NCBI RefSeq assembly: GCF_051020985.1
Contig: NC_135000.1
Span: 1,674,001 to 1,738,000 of the forward strand
From: Nomia melanderi
Taxonomy: Eukaryota > Arthropoda > Insecta > Hymenoptera > Halictidae
Length of the DNA stretch: 64,000 nt
Direction of reading: 5' to 3'
In this document: positions 32,850 through 44,159 of the stretch, piece by piece
Layout: each line of letters begins with the position of its first letter
Position numbering within the stretch: the stretch's first letter is position 1
Made by a program: the position numbers and the translations under genes
The notes under the pieces: generated by a model
What the model saw: only the letters and a program-made list of their open reading frames with translations
What the model was told of the DNA's origin: nothing
The model's database searches: none

Positions 32850-33747
32850 CAGGGTTAGTTACCAACATCCAAATTCACGTTGCGCCTCGTGCATCGGTGT
32901 TCCCCAGAAATCCATCGCAGCCCCGCGTTTTTCCGATTTATCGCGCCTCCCAACCCCTCCTGCACCGCCGAGCCTCTTCCGTCGTATTACTGTCGCTGCA
33001 TACATCAAGCCTCTGTCCGGAGGAGCAGCCCGTAGCTGACAAGAGCGGGCCGGAGAAGGAACGCAGAAAGAGGAACGGGAGGGGGAGACGCGAAGTCTGT
33101 CCAAGGGAACGTTGGTTTACAGCGAAAGAGAAGGGAAGGGAGAGACGGAGAGAGAACGAGAGAAAGAGAGAGAGAGAGGGAGAGAGAGAGAGAGAGAGAG
33201 AGAGACAGCAGAGGCAGAAATGTGGCCCGGTAGAGCCGTGTCCTTAATTGACAGGCCGTGGTCCCGTGTCCTTCGGCTCCGTGGCAGGACCTCGTTAGCG
33301 TGGGGCCCCACCAAACGCAGAAGGGAACGAGACAGAAGGACTGGATGGCAGTCACAGAATGCCATCTGCAGGTATACAGGATCTACCGGGCCGAAACAGA
33401 GAGACGTCTCTAAATTAGTCGGGACACATTATCCTCGATAACGCGGCGCTACCACCGGCCGGGGCCGTGAATCGGGGAATCGATCGTCCACGGAATATCG
33501 GGCCCACGTGTGCGGCTAATCGTCGTAAATTCAATTACGGCGACTCGATCATCCGTTCGTTTTTCAAAGTGGATTAAGTACGTTGAAAAATAAGAACGTT
33601 ATGTAGGATTCTAACTGCGGCCGCTGATCGAGAAATTGGGGCCGCCGTTCACGCCATATTTGAGATCGGGGATGAACCAGCGGTGTGATTCCTTTTTCGG
33701 TTGTTTACCGGTATTCAGTTTGTTTAACTCGGGTTCCGTTTGTTTGT
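32850..33747. other. CpG-rich island with (GA)n microsatellite
   Basis: A ~0.9-kb GC-rich block. 33150-33207 is a GA/GAGA dinucleotide tract. Frames of up to 116 codons on both strands translate this tract into Arg-Glu or Leu-Ser repeats and are not credible. GA tracts bind GAGA-type factors in insects, so a promoter or boundary role is possible. Confidence 0.45.
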
Positions 33748-33994
33748 TTAACACGTTGACTGCCACGGTGGTCACCGATGACTGGAGTTTCCAAATTGCT
33801 GAAGAACAATTGTAATAAAAAGATTGATGTTAAATAAAAATGTTTAATAACATAAGTAGTTAGATAATAGTGTCATATGATTACTGTGATATCAAACCAT
33901 TAATAATTATTTTCAATACAATTTTCCTTTGTTATTAAAAAGTAGGTATCATTATATAAAACGCTAGAAATTCTCGTGGCAGTCAACGTGTTAA
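33748..33994 (+). mobile_element. TTAA-flanked MITE, family B (best copy)
   Basis: A 247-bp element with clean ends: TTAACACGTTGACTGCCACG at the left and CGTGGCAGTCAACGTGTTAA at the right, perfectly inverted over 20 bp. The subterminal palindrome-like GGTCACCGATGACT follows the left end. I use this copy as the reference for family B. Confidence 0.8.
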
Positions 33995-34201
33995 TATCAA
34001 CTCTTTGCAGCTGACAATATTTTTCGTTATAAATATTCATTACTTTTTGCGGAAATATTGACAATACTATTTGCAACAGTCATAAAGAAAAATTTTGCAT
34101 AAATGAAAAGTGACAAGTATGTTATTCCTATACTTCATACGTTGATACCTAATACAAAATTGAAAATCGAATTTCGAAGTTTATAATTTAGCTGCGTCGA
34201 A
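33995..34201. other. Possible family C remnant
   Basis: 'aactctttgcagctgacaat' and 'cgttataaatattcattact' resemble C ends, but boundaries are lost. Confidence 0.3.
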
Positions 34202-34455
34202 TTAAGCGGTGACTCGGAGTTGCTTACCGAGCGCAAGATGGTAAAACGAGTCAAATTGAGCCCTTGTAGAATGTTTATTTTAGAATTTAAATTGTGACGA
34301 CGATTCTGCGTGAAATTGTAAAATTTTGTGTGCTTCTGTAGATTTGTACGTATACAGGATTAAAAGACCCTTCGAATCTCTAAAAACGTTTTGTTCCAAG
34401 TTTTATAAAAGGTTGGAAACGAGTCACTTCAATTGCTCGGTAGGTTTAGTGTTAA
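34202..34455 (+). mobile_element. TTAA-type MITE, family I (copy 1)
   Basis: It ends TTGCTCGGTAGGTTTAGTGTTAA and begins at TTAAGCGGTGACTCGGAGTT, a decayed terminus. The interior aligns with 34491-34715 (tagaatgtttattttagaat, tgtgtgcttctgtagat). Confidence 0.55.
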
Positions 34456-34490
34456 GATGACGCGTATACTCGTTAAATGCAGGTAACTAA

Positions 34491-34715
34491 TTAACACTAA
34501 AACTACCGGACAAGTGAAATTGAACCATTCTAGACTGTTTATTTTGCAAGTATTTAAATGATGGCGATCCTTTTGCGAAGATTTGTAAAATATATTTGTG
34601 TGTTTCTGTAGATACGAAAATAGGGGATCCTTTAAATTTGAAAGAATATATTGTCATAATTTGTATAGGAACTTAGACATAAGTCACTCCAATTGCTCGG
34701 TAGTATTAGAGTTAA
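34491..34715 (+). mobile_element. TTAA-flanked MITE, family I (copy 2)
   Basis: TTAACACTAAAACTACCGGA at the left and CAATTGCTCGGTAGTATTAG followed by AGTTAA at the right, 225 bp. It lies 36 bp from copy 1 in the same orientation. Confidence 0.7.
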
Positions 34716-34724
34716 CTTTTGGTC

Positions 34725-35040
34725 TTAACCGTTTGCACTTTAGAGGCGTCTCTCAGTTCCCAAGTGATTTGGTAATCAAATCAAGTGGAAATAGTAAAAC
34801 TTTGGCAATATATAATTTTATTTCCTGCGTTAACACGCTAACCGCCATGAGAATTTTAAGCGTACGGTACGATACTACTTACTTCTTCGTAACGAAGGTA
34901 GAATGAGGTGTTAGAATTAATCATTAATAATTTCGTATTATAGTTCTTTAGTTACACTATTCACAAGTTATTATGTTAATAAATATTTTGATACGACGTC
35001 AGTTTTCTCCTTATAACTCTTTTCAACAAAGATGTATGGT
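34725..35040 (-). mobile_element. Family C fragment then family B fragment, both reversed
   Basis: 34725-34828 starts TTAACCGTTTGCACTTTAGA and matches reversed C. 34830-35040 starts TTAACACGCTAACCGCCATG and matches reversed B until about 35030. Neither reaches its far terminus. Confidence 0.5.
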
Positions 35041-35329
35041 TATAGACCATAAAATTTTGTATTTAAATTTTGATCTGAAGATCATATAATTTTTACGCAA
35101 TACTAAAACCATGTTAGACTTTCTTTATTACTAATAAATTCAGAAAGAAACTTTTCGCAAGTGCATGAGGGAGCGATATATCGTTCCCCGGCACTCAAAG
35201 AGTTACACCCCACTGACGTTGCCGTTTAAATAATGGTTCACCTCTTTCCTCTGCTTGTTGTTATCTTCTCACTTTCATAGTTATTTTTCAACAATTTTTT
35301 ATCCACGTTCTAAGGGAGCTTACTGCAGA

Positions 35330-35650
35330 TGAAGCCGTGATGCGGAACAATTACCTCTTTCGCTTCCGCGCGAGCATTTCTCAGTTTTGTCTGGGCTGTT
35401 TCGAGGGAATCCCGACCGTGACACTGAAAAATCGCTGATACGTCTCTCTCCGAGCAGGGAGCACGTGCAGCGGCTCATCGGTAGACCGGCTGGAACGAAG
35501 TAATTACCGGCGAGCTGGATAATCAGAACCGCGGCGCGTTAAACGCGAGCGAATGGCTGCGAAAGTAGTCGGCGGTGCTTCCTTATTTCGCGGCGCGCCG
35601 CGCAAAAGTGGTCGACCGTGCTTAACGCGTGAAGATCGGACCTGGCCAAT
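35330..35650. other. CpG-rich island
   Basis: A short GC-rich block with CpG-dense words (cgcggcgcgccgcgc near 35589). It has no reading frame of note on either strand, which favours a non-coding segment. Confidence 0.4.
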
Positions 35651-35723
35651 TATGAAATGACATTTCAAATATGATTTTGAACAAGGCGATTAAGATCGTT
35701 GAATAATATCTATAAAAGTCAGA

Positions 35724-35951
35724 TTAATTCCTTGGCCTACGACTTGTTTTTCAACTACGATCAGTCCAACTACTTTGTTATTGATAATTTATTGAAAAAA
35801 GAGAAAAAGATTCTATGCATACCCTATATTCATAGTTGATAACAGAAAAATAATATTTCATTCGAATTCACAAGAACCGTGTAATATTTACTTTTGTTGA
35901 TGTGAAATCTTCGCCACGAGTCTCACACGTTATTGTAAAGCAAGGGGTTAA
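35724..35951 (+). mobile_element. TTAA-flanked MITE, family D (copy 1 of tandem pair)
   Basis: Left end TTAATTCCTTGGCCTACGAC; right end TTGTAAAGCAAGGGGTTAA, 228 bp. It shares the TTAA at 35948-35951 with the next D copy. Confidence 0.65.
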
Positions 35952-36172
35952 TCCCTTGATCTACGATTTATGTCTTAACTATGATCGATACACCTACTTT
36001 GTCATTAATAATTTATTGAGAAGAAGACAAAAATTCTTCAAAAAGTATAATAAGTACTAACAAAAGAATAATATTTGAGTTAAATTCAAGAGAGTCGAGG
36101 AATATTTATACTTATTAAGTTCTGTTTAAAATCTTCATGAGTCTGACACATTAGTATAGAGGAAAGGGTTAA
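35948..36172 (+). mobile_element. TTAA-flanked MITE, family D (copy 2 of tandem pair)
   Basis: Left end TTAATCCCTTGATCTACGAT; right end ATAGAGGAAAGGGTTAA, 225 bp. It has the same orientation as copy 1 but is clearly diverged, so this is more likely two insertions than one recent duplication. Confidence 0.65.
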
Positions 36173-36655
36173 TACAAATCTAACCTGTATCGAAAATGGG
36201 AATTCTATGCGAAATTCGTAAACGTGGAACCCTGTAACACATTTTAATGGCATTGTAGGAGATTCTACTTGTACACTTTAACCCTACAAAATTAAAGGTT
36301 CGTCTAAATAGTCTACCGACTTCTGCCATTTTTGCAAATTCGAATTGGGGAGCACACTTTTAACATCTACGGACACTGCAAACGTTTATTTTTAAAACTT
36401 TTCTATTTTCTAATTAGAATCTAATAATATATACCTTAAATTGTGTTACTTTTTTGGAAATACATAGGAGAAATATAAAAATATCCGTTAAATATCTAAT
36501 TCGTAGTCTATCAGTCGACTGTTAAATTACAGAGTAATTTCAATTTAGTTATCTAGGGTTATATATTTCATACTTATTTCCACGTGCTTCTTCACTTTTG
36601 AAACCTCATTTCAAATAATGTTATTTTATCTCGTAACTCTTTGAAATAATATCTG
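36173..36655. other. Spacer, nothing recognized
   Basis: A lone TTAACCCTACAAAATTAAAG word at 36280 lacks a partner. No frame is seen. Confidence 0.35.
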
Positions 36656-36870
36656 TCTACAGGTTACGCACACTGCCGCCATTTTGAAAACATAACGATT
36701 CAAGATTAAAATATGAAGCATCACAATGAAATTTATTTTTCGGTTTTTCTGTATATTTATTAGTTATTATGAGCACACATTGTATCGTGCAATTAACGTG
36801 ATGTCTTTTATAGGTTATGTGCGCTCCGCCAGTTTGCAAACATGGCGATTTAAAATTGAAATTTATAATT
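36656..36870 (+). promoter_or_regulatory. Duplicated CCGCCA-type motif, possible promoter
   Basis: Two direct copies about 153 bp apart: 36661-36717 (ggttacgcacactgccgcca ... ttttgaaaacataacgatt) and 36814-36866 (ggttatgtgcgctccgccag ... tttgcaaacatggcgattt). CCGCCAT(T/N)TTG is the kind of site bound by YY1/Pleiohomeotic proteins near start sites. A candidate short coding frame begins ~340 bp downstream. The promoter role is inferred. Confidence 0.3.
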
Positions 36871-37207
36871 TAACCGTTGTTCACGCTTTTCAATTCGTTA
36901 TTAGCTATTTATGCTGATTACTAGTAGTGTTGCATATATTTTGTCTCTTTCCATCAGAGACACTAATAAAAATCTTACAGATAACAAAACCTGTGGAGCC
37001 AGTTAGAATAATTTGCGATCGCATTGAGTACCATCATCTTTATGCACACCTGCCTGCACGTAATTTCCGATCATTTCATGCTCCGCGCATTTCCGACCGC
37101 TTGTATATCTCTCGCGGTTAAAATATTAGAAGCTACGAGGAAGTTTATTCTAGAAATTTCTTTCGAAAACAAAACGTCTAAGATATTTTTCATAATCTCC
37201 TAGTACC

Positions 37208-37351
37208 ATGGGAGTACAGTGTAAGCCTTGTAAGGAAATTACAGTGCAAAAAGAATTGAAAGATACATGTACGAGATGTTATCCGGATCTCGTCGCGGCC
37301 GACAGCGGTAAACTAAAAATAACAGAAGAAGCAGGAAGTGCTTCTAATTAA
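37208..37351 (+). CDS. Candidate 47-residue Cys-containing protein, unknown
   Basis: An ATG in a favourable context (tagtaccATGGgag) opens 47 codons ending in TAA at 37349-37351. An in-frame stop lies 5 codons upstream, so this ATG is the only start. The product has two C-x2-C pairs (CKPC at residues 5-8, CTRC at 21-24), a Lys/Glu-rich middle and a polar C-terminus; the pairs could bind one zinc ion. There is no signal peptide or membrane segment. A pyrimidine-rich acceptor-like sequence ending in TAG sits just before the ATG, so this may be a terminal exon with its donor elsewhere. A polyadenylation-type AATAAA follows at about 37402. I do not recognize the protein. A 47-codon open frame is not rare by chance at this composition, so confidence is low. 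Confidence 0.35.
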   Translation: MGVQCKPCKEITVQKELKDTCTRCYPDLVAADSGKLKITEEAGSASN

Positions 37352-38680
37352 AATTCTATTGTTTGACATTATATTACCTAATGTAACAACGATTGTTTCA
37401 ATAATAAATACTAAGCAATCAAATAATTTCAAGTGGTCTTTCCAAATAAAATTCAAATATATGCAACAATTTTCATTGCAGGAGAACATTTCGTTCATTG
37501 AAATAATTATCTTCACGGTTCCACCTTCTAATGATAAGCGTGTATATTTCGTTTTTCATAAAAGCTTTATAAGAACGCGAACTCCTTTGGTTACCTGAAA
37601 TAAAACATTGATAATTTAATATTTCCAATGGTTACAATTACAATTAGGACAAGTAAATCTTCGAAATCTTCTATAAATACTCCAACAATTCATCTGATTG
37701 GTAACATTCGAATTATCGATAAATAATTGCTACCAATCTCATATGTTACTTATCAATTTAGCGGTGTATATTTATTTTATAATCGTTTGTGGAACGTCGA
37801 AATGCCAATGAAAAATTGATTAACTCTAGAAACTAATTTCAAGTTGAAATTTTCGATAAAAATAACGTTAAAATGGTCTAATATAGTTTTTATAACGACA
37901 TTAATTACTAGATTACTTGTCTTTATGTATCGACGCGTTGAATATCTTGTATTTTGTTTTTGTAGTTTCGGAAACGATTCTCTTATTACATTATATTCAT
38001 ATTTTACATGTATTGGAGTTCTGAAATGTTATCTAAATGTATTATTAAATATTGTGTTTTATATAAAATAAAAATATAATTTATTAAAACACTCAACATT
38101 TCTAATCTTGTACTTCCAAATTTCATGAAAACGTATAATATTTTTTAGCAAAACCCATTCTCTATTACAATTCTATTTTGCCAACGATATTCATTATATT
38201 TACATTTATTCTACAGATTATTTCATTACATTCAAAAAAACCGTTCGATCAATTACATTTAAAAAAAGGAGGGGTTTAAAAACAGCCACTTAGGATACTT
38301 ACTCGTCTGCAATTGAAATTCCCATCTTAATTGCATCAACCAAAAACCAAACAAACATTCATTAAATAAATAAAATATTACTAATATAAACAAAACATTC
38401 AATAAACAATTATAAATAAATAATTACCACGATTTTTCCTTTCTACATATATTTTTACAAACATCTCGAAAACTAAAAAGGACTGCCTACTGTTTGCATA
38501 GAAAAAAGTTGTTTAGAACGGCGTCCTTAACAACATATTACAAGACCATTGAAATCGACGAGGAAGAGATTCATCTAGACATTTACTGTAACGTTTATAA
38601 AATTCAACATGCGCCAAACCAATGGGCCTACTGTTCAAAGTTCGAATTCACGCAAAAACCGACGATCCATTAATTACGAT
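37352..38680. other. AT-rich spacer, no gene recognized
   Basis: It begins with what could be the 3' untranslated region of the candidate at 37208. The rest is AT-rich, with frames of 60-86 codons rich in Ile, Phe and Tyr that lack motifs. The part at 38330-38430 is A/T simple sequence. Confidence 0.4.
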
Positions 38681-39230
38681 AAATGCACGAATCATGCCCA
38701 ATAATGTACCATAATAAAGACATGGACATTGTAAGAAGGTCGCGTCACGGGTCCAAATTACTCGAAATACTCGTGCACGGCGAGTGCAGCGTGTATAAAT
38801 GCTATACACGTGAGCTGAACACACGCGCGCATCCGGGGTACATTATACGCGGTCTGGAATGCGGCGAGCACTTAGCCGAAGTGAACATTGCCGCATAGCT
38901 CCGGTTGTTCTTGCGATGATCGCTCAGCGGTCTAATTACAGGCCGATTACTGAATCAACACCTGCTTCCCTGAAGGCCAACGACGCCGTCGGTTCCCATA
39001 GTCGACGCTGAAAAATGCGAGCGCGGCCGACGCGCGCGACGAATCGCTCGGAACGCGCGCGCCGGAAGCCGGTGACGGCTCGCGGTTTCGCGCGTCTCCT
39101 AATTACCCGCGACGCATTTCGCCTCCCCCATAAATATTTTATAAGATTATTCCGAGTGTCTAGCCTCGTTAGCCTCCCTCTGTCGCTTCCCGTGGGAGAC
39201 AGACCGATCGAGAGATAGAGGTGAGCAGTG
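38681..39230. other. CpG-rich island
   Basis: GC-rich block with CpG-dense repeats of 'gcgcgcg' type at 39010-39065. The 71-codon frame (38683-38898) is not recognized. 'tcctaattacccgcg' at 39097 resembles homeodomain-type TAATTA sites, which fits a regulatory element but is not decisive. Confidence 0.4.
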
Positions 39231-39369
39231 AAATATTGAAAAACAAGATAGGGAGATTTAGGTCAAAAGTGACTGTTTGACTTTGGATTATGATTACGAA
39301 AACAGTATCAAAGTTTAACCTTTTGCTCTGCGAAAGGAACATTTTTATAATGAAATCTTGCGTAGCTGT

Positions 39370-39800
39370 CATAATCATGACAACATAATCTATATTGTTA
39401 GGTTACTGAGTGTAACATAACCTAGACGTAACAAAGGTTTCGAGTTAAAGTTCATTTGATTAAAGTACTCTTCGTAAAGTACTCTACTGCAACACAAAGT
39501 CTAGGTGATCTCCAGGTTATGTTACTGCAAATAACATAATCTATTTAGTTGTGTTACTGCGCATAACATAACCTATATATATAGTTGGGTTAGTGCGTGT
39601 AACATAACCTACATGTAACCAAGGTTTCGAGTTAAAGTTCATTCGATTAAAGTACTTTTCGTAGTGCAACTCGAAATCTAGGTCATCTTTAGGTTGTATT
39701 ACTGCACATAACATAACCTATATAATTACGTCAGTGCACGTAACATAACCTAGATTTCGAGTTAAGATTAATGCGATTAAAGTACTCTTCGTAGTATAAC
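39370..39800 (+). repeat. Degenerate tandem repeat, 'cataacctataataac' type
   Basis: 'ggtttcgagttaaagttcat' recurs at 39436 and 39623 and, shortened, at 39753. It is interleaved with many copies of 'gtaacataacct' and 'cataacctata'. Spacings are about 187 and 130 bp. Confidence 0.65.
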
Positions 39801-40534
39801 AGTTGATTCGTCGAAAGACTACTGGTGTAATTGATCTGTTTTCATATTTTCTTATCTGATTTTCGATTCTAATTTCTTATTCATTGATAATTATCCGTAA
39901 TCAACGGAAAGTATAAGCAAAACAACCTTTCGTTTCTGTGCTGTCATTTTTATGATATGCAGCTGATTTTATTATGAATTATAACCCTTAAGAGATCAAA
40001 GAGCATTAATCGTCCTTGTTTACTCACAAATGTATGGAGGGTTAGTAATAATTTATAAATAAATTCTAATTAATTCCTTAATCCACATCAATTTAGGATT
40101 CTGTTATTTTAACGCCTTGTCACATGATTTCTTCAAAAACCATTTTTTTGTTAGCAATTTACTAACTGTAGGTCTGTATGTCTTGCATGTGCATCGTATG
40201 TGCACGTTATGTCATCCAAATCTTGGGTGTTCGCAACAGAGAAAAATGATTTAAAAAGGGTCCATGGTAAACCAAAGGTGAATATTCAACCAGTCGAAGA
40301 GAATTTTTCTTGACAGCTGACAGTATTTTATAAGTTTACAGAAAAAGAAGATGAACTGTGAATTCTTCGATAACTTTCGTATTTATCACTATTTTTTAAT
40401 AATATGTAATATGACCTACTACCGCCTAATACATCAATTTCTAAACAAATTGATAATTATGATTAATAACTTAAAACTGACTTCCATCCATAACAAGGTC
40501 CAAAAGGGTTTTTACCTGATCGGCCGATCAAATG
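39801..40534. other. AT-rich spacer, nothing recognized
   Basis: One 101-codon frame (40351-40656) begins here and runs into a D element. No domain is seen. Confidence 0.35.
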
Positions 40535-40780
40535 TCAACTCCTTGCCCTACAATATTATGCCAGGCTCATGGCGAAGATTTCCAATAGAACTTAACAAAT
40601 ATAAATGTCACTTAATTTTTTCAAATCCAATTTCAATGTTATTTTGCTATTATTAATTCTAATGTTTCAGAATAAACGTAGACGTAGAATAAGCGCAGAA
40701 TATGTTTCTTTTTCTAATAAATTATGAACAATAAAATAGTTCGGTGCAGTCGTCAAAGAGATCATAGTGCAGGGGGTTAA
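40535..40780 (-). mobile_element. TTAA-type MITE, family D
   Basis: Left end TCAACTCCTTGCCCTACAAT; right end ATAGTGCAGGGGGTTAA, 246 bp. It closely follows the copy at 20590-20869. Confidence 0.6.
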
Positions 40781-40799
40781 GAACCACTGATATAGAGCA

Positions 40800-41120
40800 C
40801 AAGTGGCCATCGATCACAGTCGATAATATCGTCATTGCCATTTACATTTCTAAATTCCGTCATCTCGTGGTACATAGTCTAATCAAAAGAAAATAACGCC
40901 AAATGTTCGAGGATCATCGATATCGATTTGACATGCGTGAAGTCACAGTAGCCGTGTACCGCGTATCCCGGAGAACGTGTCCCGTCCAATATTTTACAAT
41001 TTGTCCGGGAAACATCGACGCCCCCTGCCGTGCTCTCAGGACCTCCTGCCTTTTTCCATGTTCCCACGCGGTCGCGAGTCGGACTTTTACCTGAACCGAG
41101 ACAATAAAGTGGCGTTGTAA
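40800..41120. other. CpG-containing island
   Basis: Moderately GC-rich, with opposed frames of 62-63 codons that shadow each other. No gene is recognized. Confidence 0.35.
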
Positions 41121-41519
41121 AAATAAGTCTGAAGTCTGGAGCTTCGAAAGCTGGAGCTAGATTAAATCACAAGAGCTGGAACTTTTTGCGGTTCGATCTT
41201 TATTTCCATTTTTTTTTGGAAGTCTAAAAAGTCTGTTGATATATTTGTTGTTCTCGAAGAAAATGGTTCTTGTGAAATGTTCTTTAATTAATTGAATACA
41301 AATGTTATATTTATTAATGTCAATAATGAATGATGATTAGTGTTATTAATAACTATGTAATGTTGTTGTTAATTAATTAGTTAAACGTAATAAGTTGTAG
41401 AATATGATAATGACAATAGTAGTAATAAATAGTAGAAAATATTCATATTACAAGGATAAATATTTAGTAGTTATCGCTGCTATGTTGGTCATTTCAAACA
41501 GTAGCATTTTTATCTTTTA
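41121..41519. other. Spacer with AT low-complexity sequence
   Basis: 'taatgttgttgttaattaa'-type simple sequence at 41290-41440. Nothing else is recognized. Confidence 0.4.
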
Positions 41520-41975
41520 CCATTTTTGTCTTATGTTTACTATTCCCAGGAAAAATGCTGTACAAAGATAATGTGTACGCTCTGTATACCTCAAAAAGTG
41601 AATTTTGGCCATTTCTTTGTCAAATGGCACCACTATGTAATAGCTTATATAACATAACATAGTAAGTAATTACCATAAGAAATGGTCATCACTATATTGC
41701 CCCTAGCAAAATTTACCATTTGCAAGAAATCCGCTGTACAAAAATATCTTGTACACCCATTAAACCTACCAAATTAAATTTTCACCACCTTTTCATCAAA
41801 CATTACCACTATGCAACTAACACAACATAGCATAATGGGTACCTAAAATAAAAAATAGTTACCACTATGTAACTTGCAGTGAAAGTTACCATTTCCAAGA
41901 AAACCACTCTATAAAGACAACTCGTACACCCAGTAAACCTGCCAAATTAAATTTTCACCATCTTTTCGTGAAACG
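41520..41975 (+). repeat. Tandem repeat, ~174-bp unit, 2.6 copies
   Basis: Anchors 'aggaaaaatgctgtacaaag' (41549), 'aagaaatccgctgtacaaaa' (41724) and 'aagaaaaccactctataaag' (41895) are followed each time by 'ttgtacaccca' and 'caaattaaattttcacca'. The last two units are the most alike. Confidence 0.8.
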
Positions 41976-42590
41976 GCACCGTGCGACGGGTCCGTTATCC
42001 GACCAGACCGTTTCCGACCCGTCGAACGAAAATTCGTGTGTGCTCGGTCAGGAATGCTGCTCGGACACGCCGACCGCGCGTTTTTCGGTAGCTGGCACCG
42101 TGCCCGTCGGTCCCCGGAGATTAATATTCCTCCCTGTAATCTCGGGGAATCTTCATCGGCCAATTATACGGGGTGTGTCCCGGGCGAAGTTCGAGGGCAG
42201 TATACCTGCCACGATTCCGGGCCGCTCGTGTAAAGTGGAAACTTTATTTTCTCGTCCCGGCGATCGGGGCCGGTGCCGGGGATTTTACCTGGGACATTCG
42301 CGGTGCGTGTTCCTCGCCCCGGGAAAACGTCAGGGAAGATTTACGCGGATCCCTGGACTTCTCGACCTTAACGCCTGACAACACCTTTTGTTTTACCTTT
42401 CGAGCCGAACGGTTCCCCCCGCCGCACCGCTTTTCTCTGGACCGCTTGTCACGGAAGAAAGTTTGAGGTTAGGTCTAAAGTATGGGTACTGCAACGTTGT
42501 CCAGGAGATGAGTCCCGGGGTGCCGCAGAGAGAAAGCACGTGCACCTTTCACTACGTATTTTGTTTATGGTTTCGATTAGTTACGTGTGA
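41976..42590. other. CpG-rich island
   Basis: A GC-rich block with overlapping frames of up to 136 codons (41968-42378). Peptides are Gly/Arg/Pro-rich and do not resemble a family. The frame begins inside the preceding tandem repeat, which argues against it. Confidence 0.4.
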
Positions 42591-42599
42591 TGAGTGATC

Positions 42600-43030
42600 A
42601 TTAATGAGATGAGGAAAGATGAAGGTTGGCAATGATACCAAAGTGCAATCTCTCGTGCAACGGACGGTATGTCCTCTTACAGATTGAGACTTGCAATGCA
42701 GTCATATCGGTGATGGATTTGAGTTCGTCGAGGTTTTATGATACGTGTTGAAATCAAACAGAAGCTGAAGAAACCTCGAATCTATGTGATTCTACTGGTG
42801 ACTGAAATATAATTTGATGGTTTGTGAGACGGCACAGGGCAAGAGTGGTTTTTCGTTATGTTCTTATTTATTTGTTTATAGTTTTGATTGGTTACGCATA
42901 ACCGTATTGAATATCGAATTAGCAATGCAAATGAGACGAGGACTGACCTATCAGACCCACATTCTTCAGCCTAGCCATCAAGTGATCTCCCTACAATATG
43001 TTTCGACGTGTATGGGGTCCTTAACCGGTT
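42600..43030 (+). repeat. Family G long repeat (copy 1)
   Basis: 'cagattgagacttgcaatgc', 'ggtgatggatttgag', 'gcaaatgagacgaggactga' and 'agcctagccatcaagtgatc' recur in the same order at 46960-47400. The repeat is ~430 bp. No frame extends through it. Confidence 0.6.
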
Positions 43031-43639
43031 GACTCCATGTCATCCGAGTTCGACTGACACAACTTTTCTTGGTGACGTATCGAACGAACCGAATTTTGGT
43101 GGATGTATAAGATATAAGATAATGGAGCAATCATCATGAGGAATCTTGAACTTTTATTTGACTGAGTGCTTATTTACCAATTAACGTGGTAACTCAATGT
43201 TTTGTACAAAATTGTCGGTTTTAGTAAGTTGATCTATGGAAGTCAAGATACGTGGAGGGAAGAAAAAATTCGCGGAATATTTTTTTTGTATAACTGGTGA
43301 AATTGGGGTGAAATTTTGTATGGGTATTGATGGAGATGATGAATATTAACCCTCATCGCACAGCATCTGTGTCTGTTTTGACTCTGAACTGATGACTATC
43401 AATATTTTTGCAATAACCCTGTTTCTGCATAATTCTGCGACACAATTTCACGTATATATTGCTTTATAAAACTGCCAGCAACCATATTAGCAAACCTTAA
43501 GGCAGAAATGCGTACTTTATTATTTATTTTCGGTATAACAATCTTCTCTTCTATAGGAGTCAATGTCTTCATGCATTCTGTACAAGCTTCATTGGCACAT
43601 ATTCATTTCATTTTCTAAATCCTGAATGATTCAATCACT
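43031..43639. other. Spacer with an unpaired TTAACCC terminus
   Basis: TTAACCCTCATCGCACAGC at 43346 looks like another TTAA-family end, but I could not find its partner. Otherwise AT-rich. Confidence 0.35.
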
Positions 43640-43873
43640 AATAACATATGAGACTCGTGAAGATTTCAAACAGAATTAAACAAACACACATATCACTCAA
43701 CTCTTTCGAACTCAAATTAAATATCATTCTCCTGTCATCAGTTACTATACTTTACAGCAAACATTAGCATACAGAATAAGCTTAAAAGGCTGTCCCTTTC
43801 CTTAATAAATTATCCACCACACAGCAGGTATATCGATCGCAGTTGAGAAACAACTCACAGACCAAGGGGTTAA
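43640..43873 (-). mobile_element. Family D MITE, left-eroded
   Basis: The interior matches reversed D (gagactcgtgaagatttcaa, cttaataaattatcc) and the right end is CAGACCAAGGGGTTAA. Confidence 0.55.
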
Positions 43874-43897
43874 TTTGTATTTACAGATCGATATATA

Positions 43898-44139
43898 TTA
43901 ACCCTTTGCACTCGAAAATTTTTTGCTAGAAATATTCAACACTCTTTGATAAAATATAGACGATGCTTGTTGCGAATATGAACAATTGAATCGATAAATT
44001 AAGGGACAAAACTATTTTACTTTGATATTTCACATACTGATGCATTCCAGAAAGTTTAGTATTAAATATCAAACTTTATAATCTTACTGTATCAAACCAA
44101 GTGGTGATTGAGAGTCATCTACCGAGTGCAAAGGGTTAA
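43898..44139 (+). mobile_element. TTAA-flanked MITE, family C (best copy)
   Basis: Left end TTAACCCTTTGCACTCGAAA; right end ACCGAGTGCAAAGGGTTAA, 242 bp, with intact TTAA on both sides. Reference copy for family C; others lie at 12565, 32320, 46345 and 58969. Confidence 0.75.
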
Positions 44140-44159
44140 CTTCGATATTCCATTAATTT

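Noticed and set aside
33005..33355. Leu/Ser-rich 'signal peptide-like' minus-strand frame
   Set aside because: It translates a (GA)n tract; the hydrophobic stretch is a simple-repeat artefact.
39370..39800. Telomere-like 'aacct' repeats
   Set aside because: The insect telomere unit TTAGG would be contiguous; here AACCT words are part of long degenerate units.
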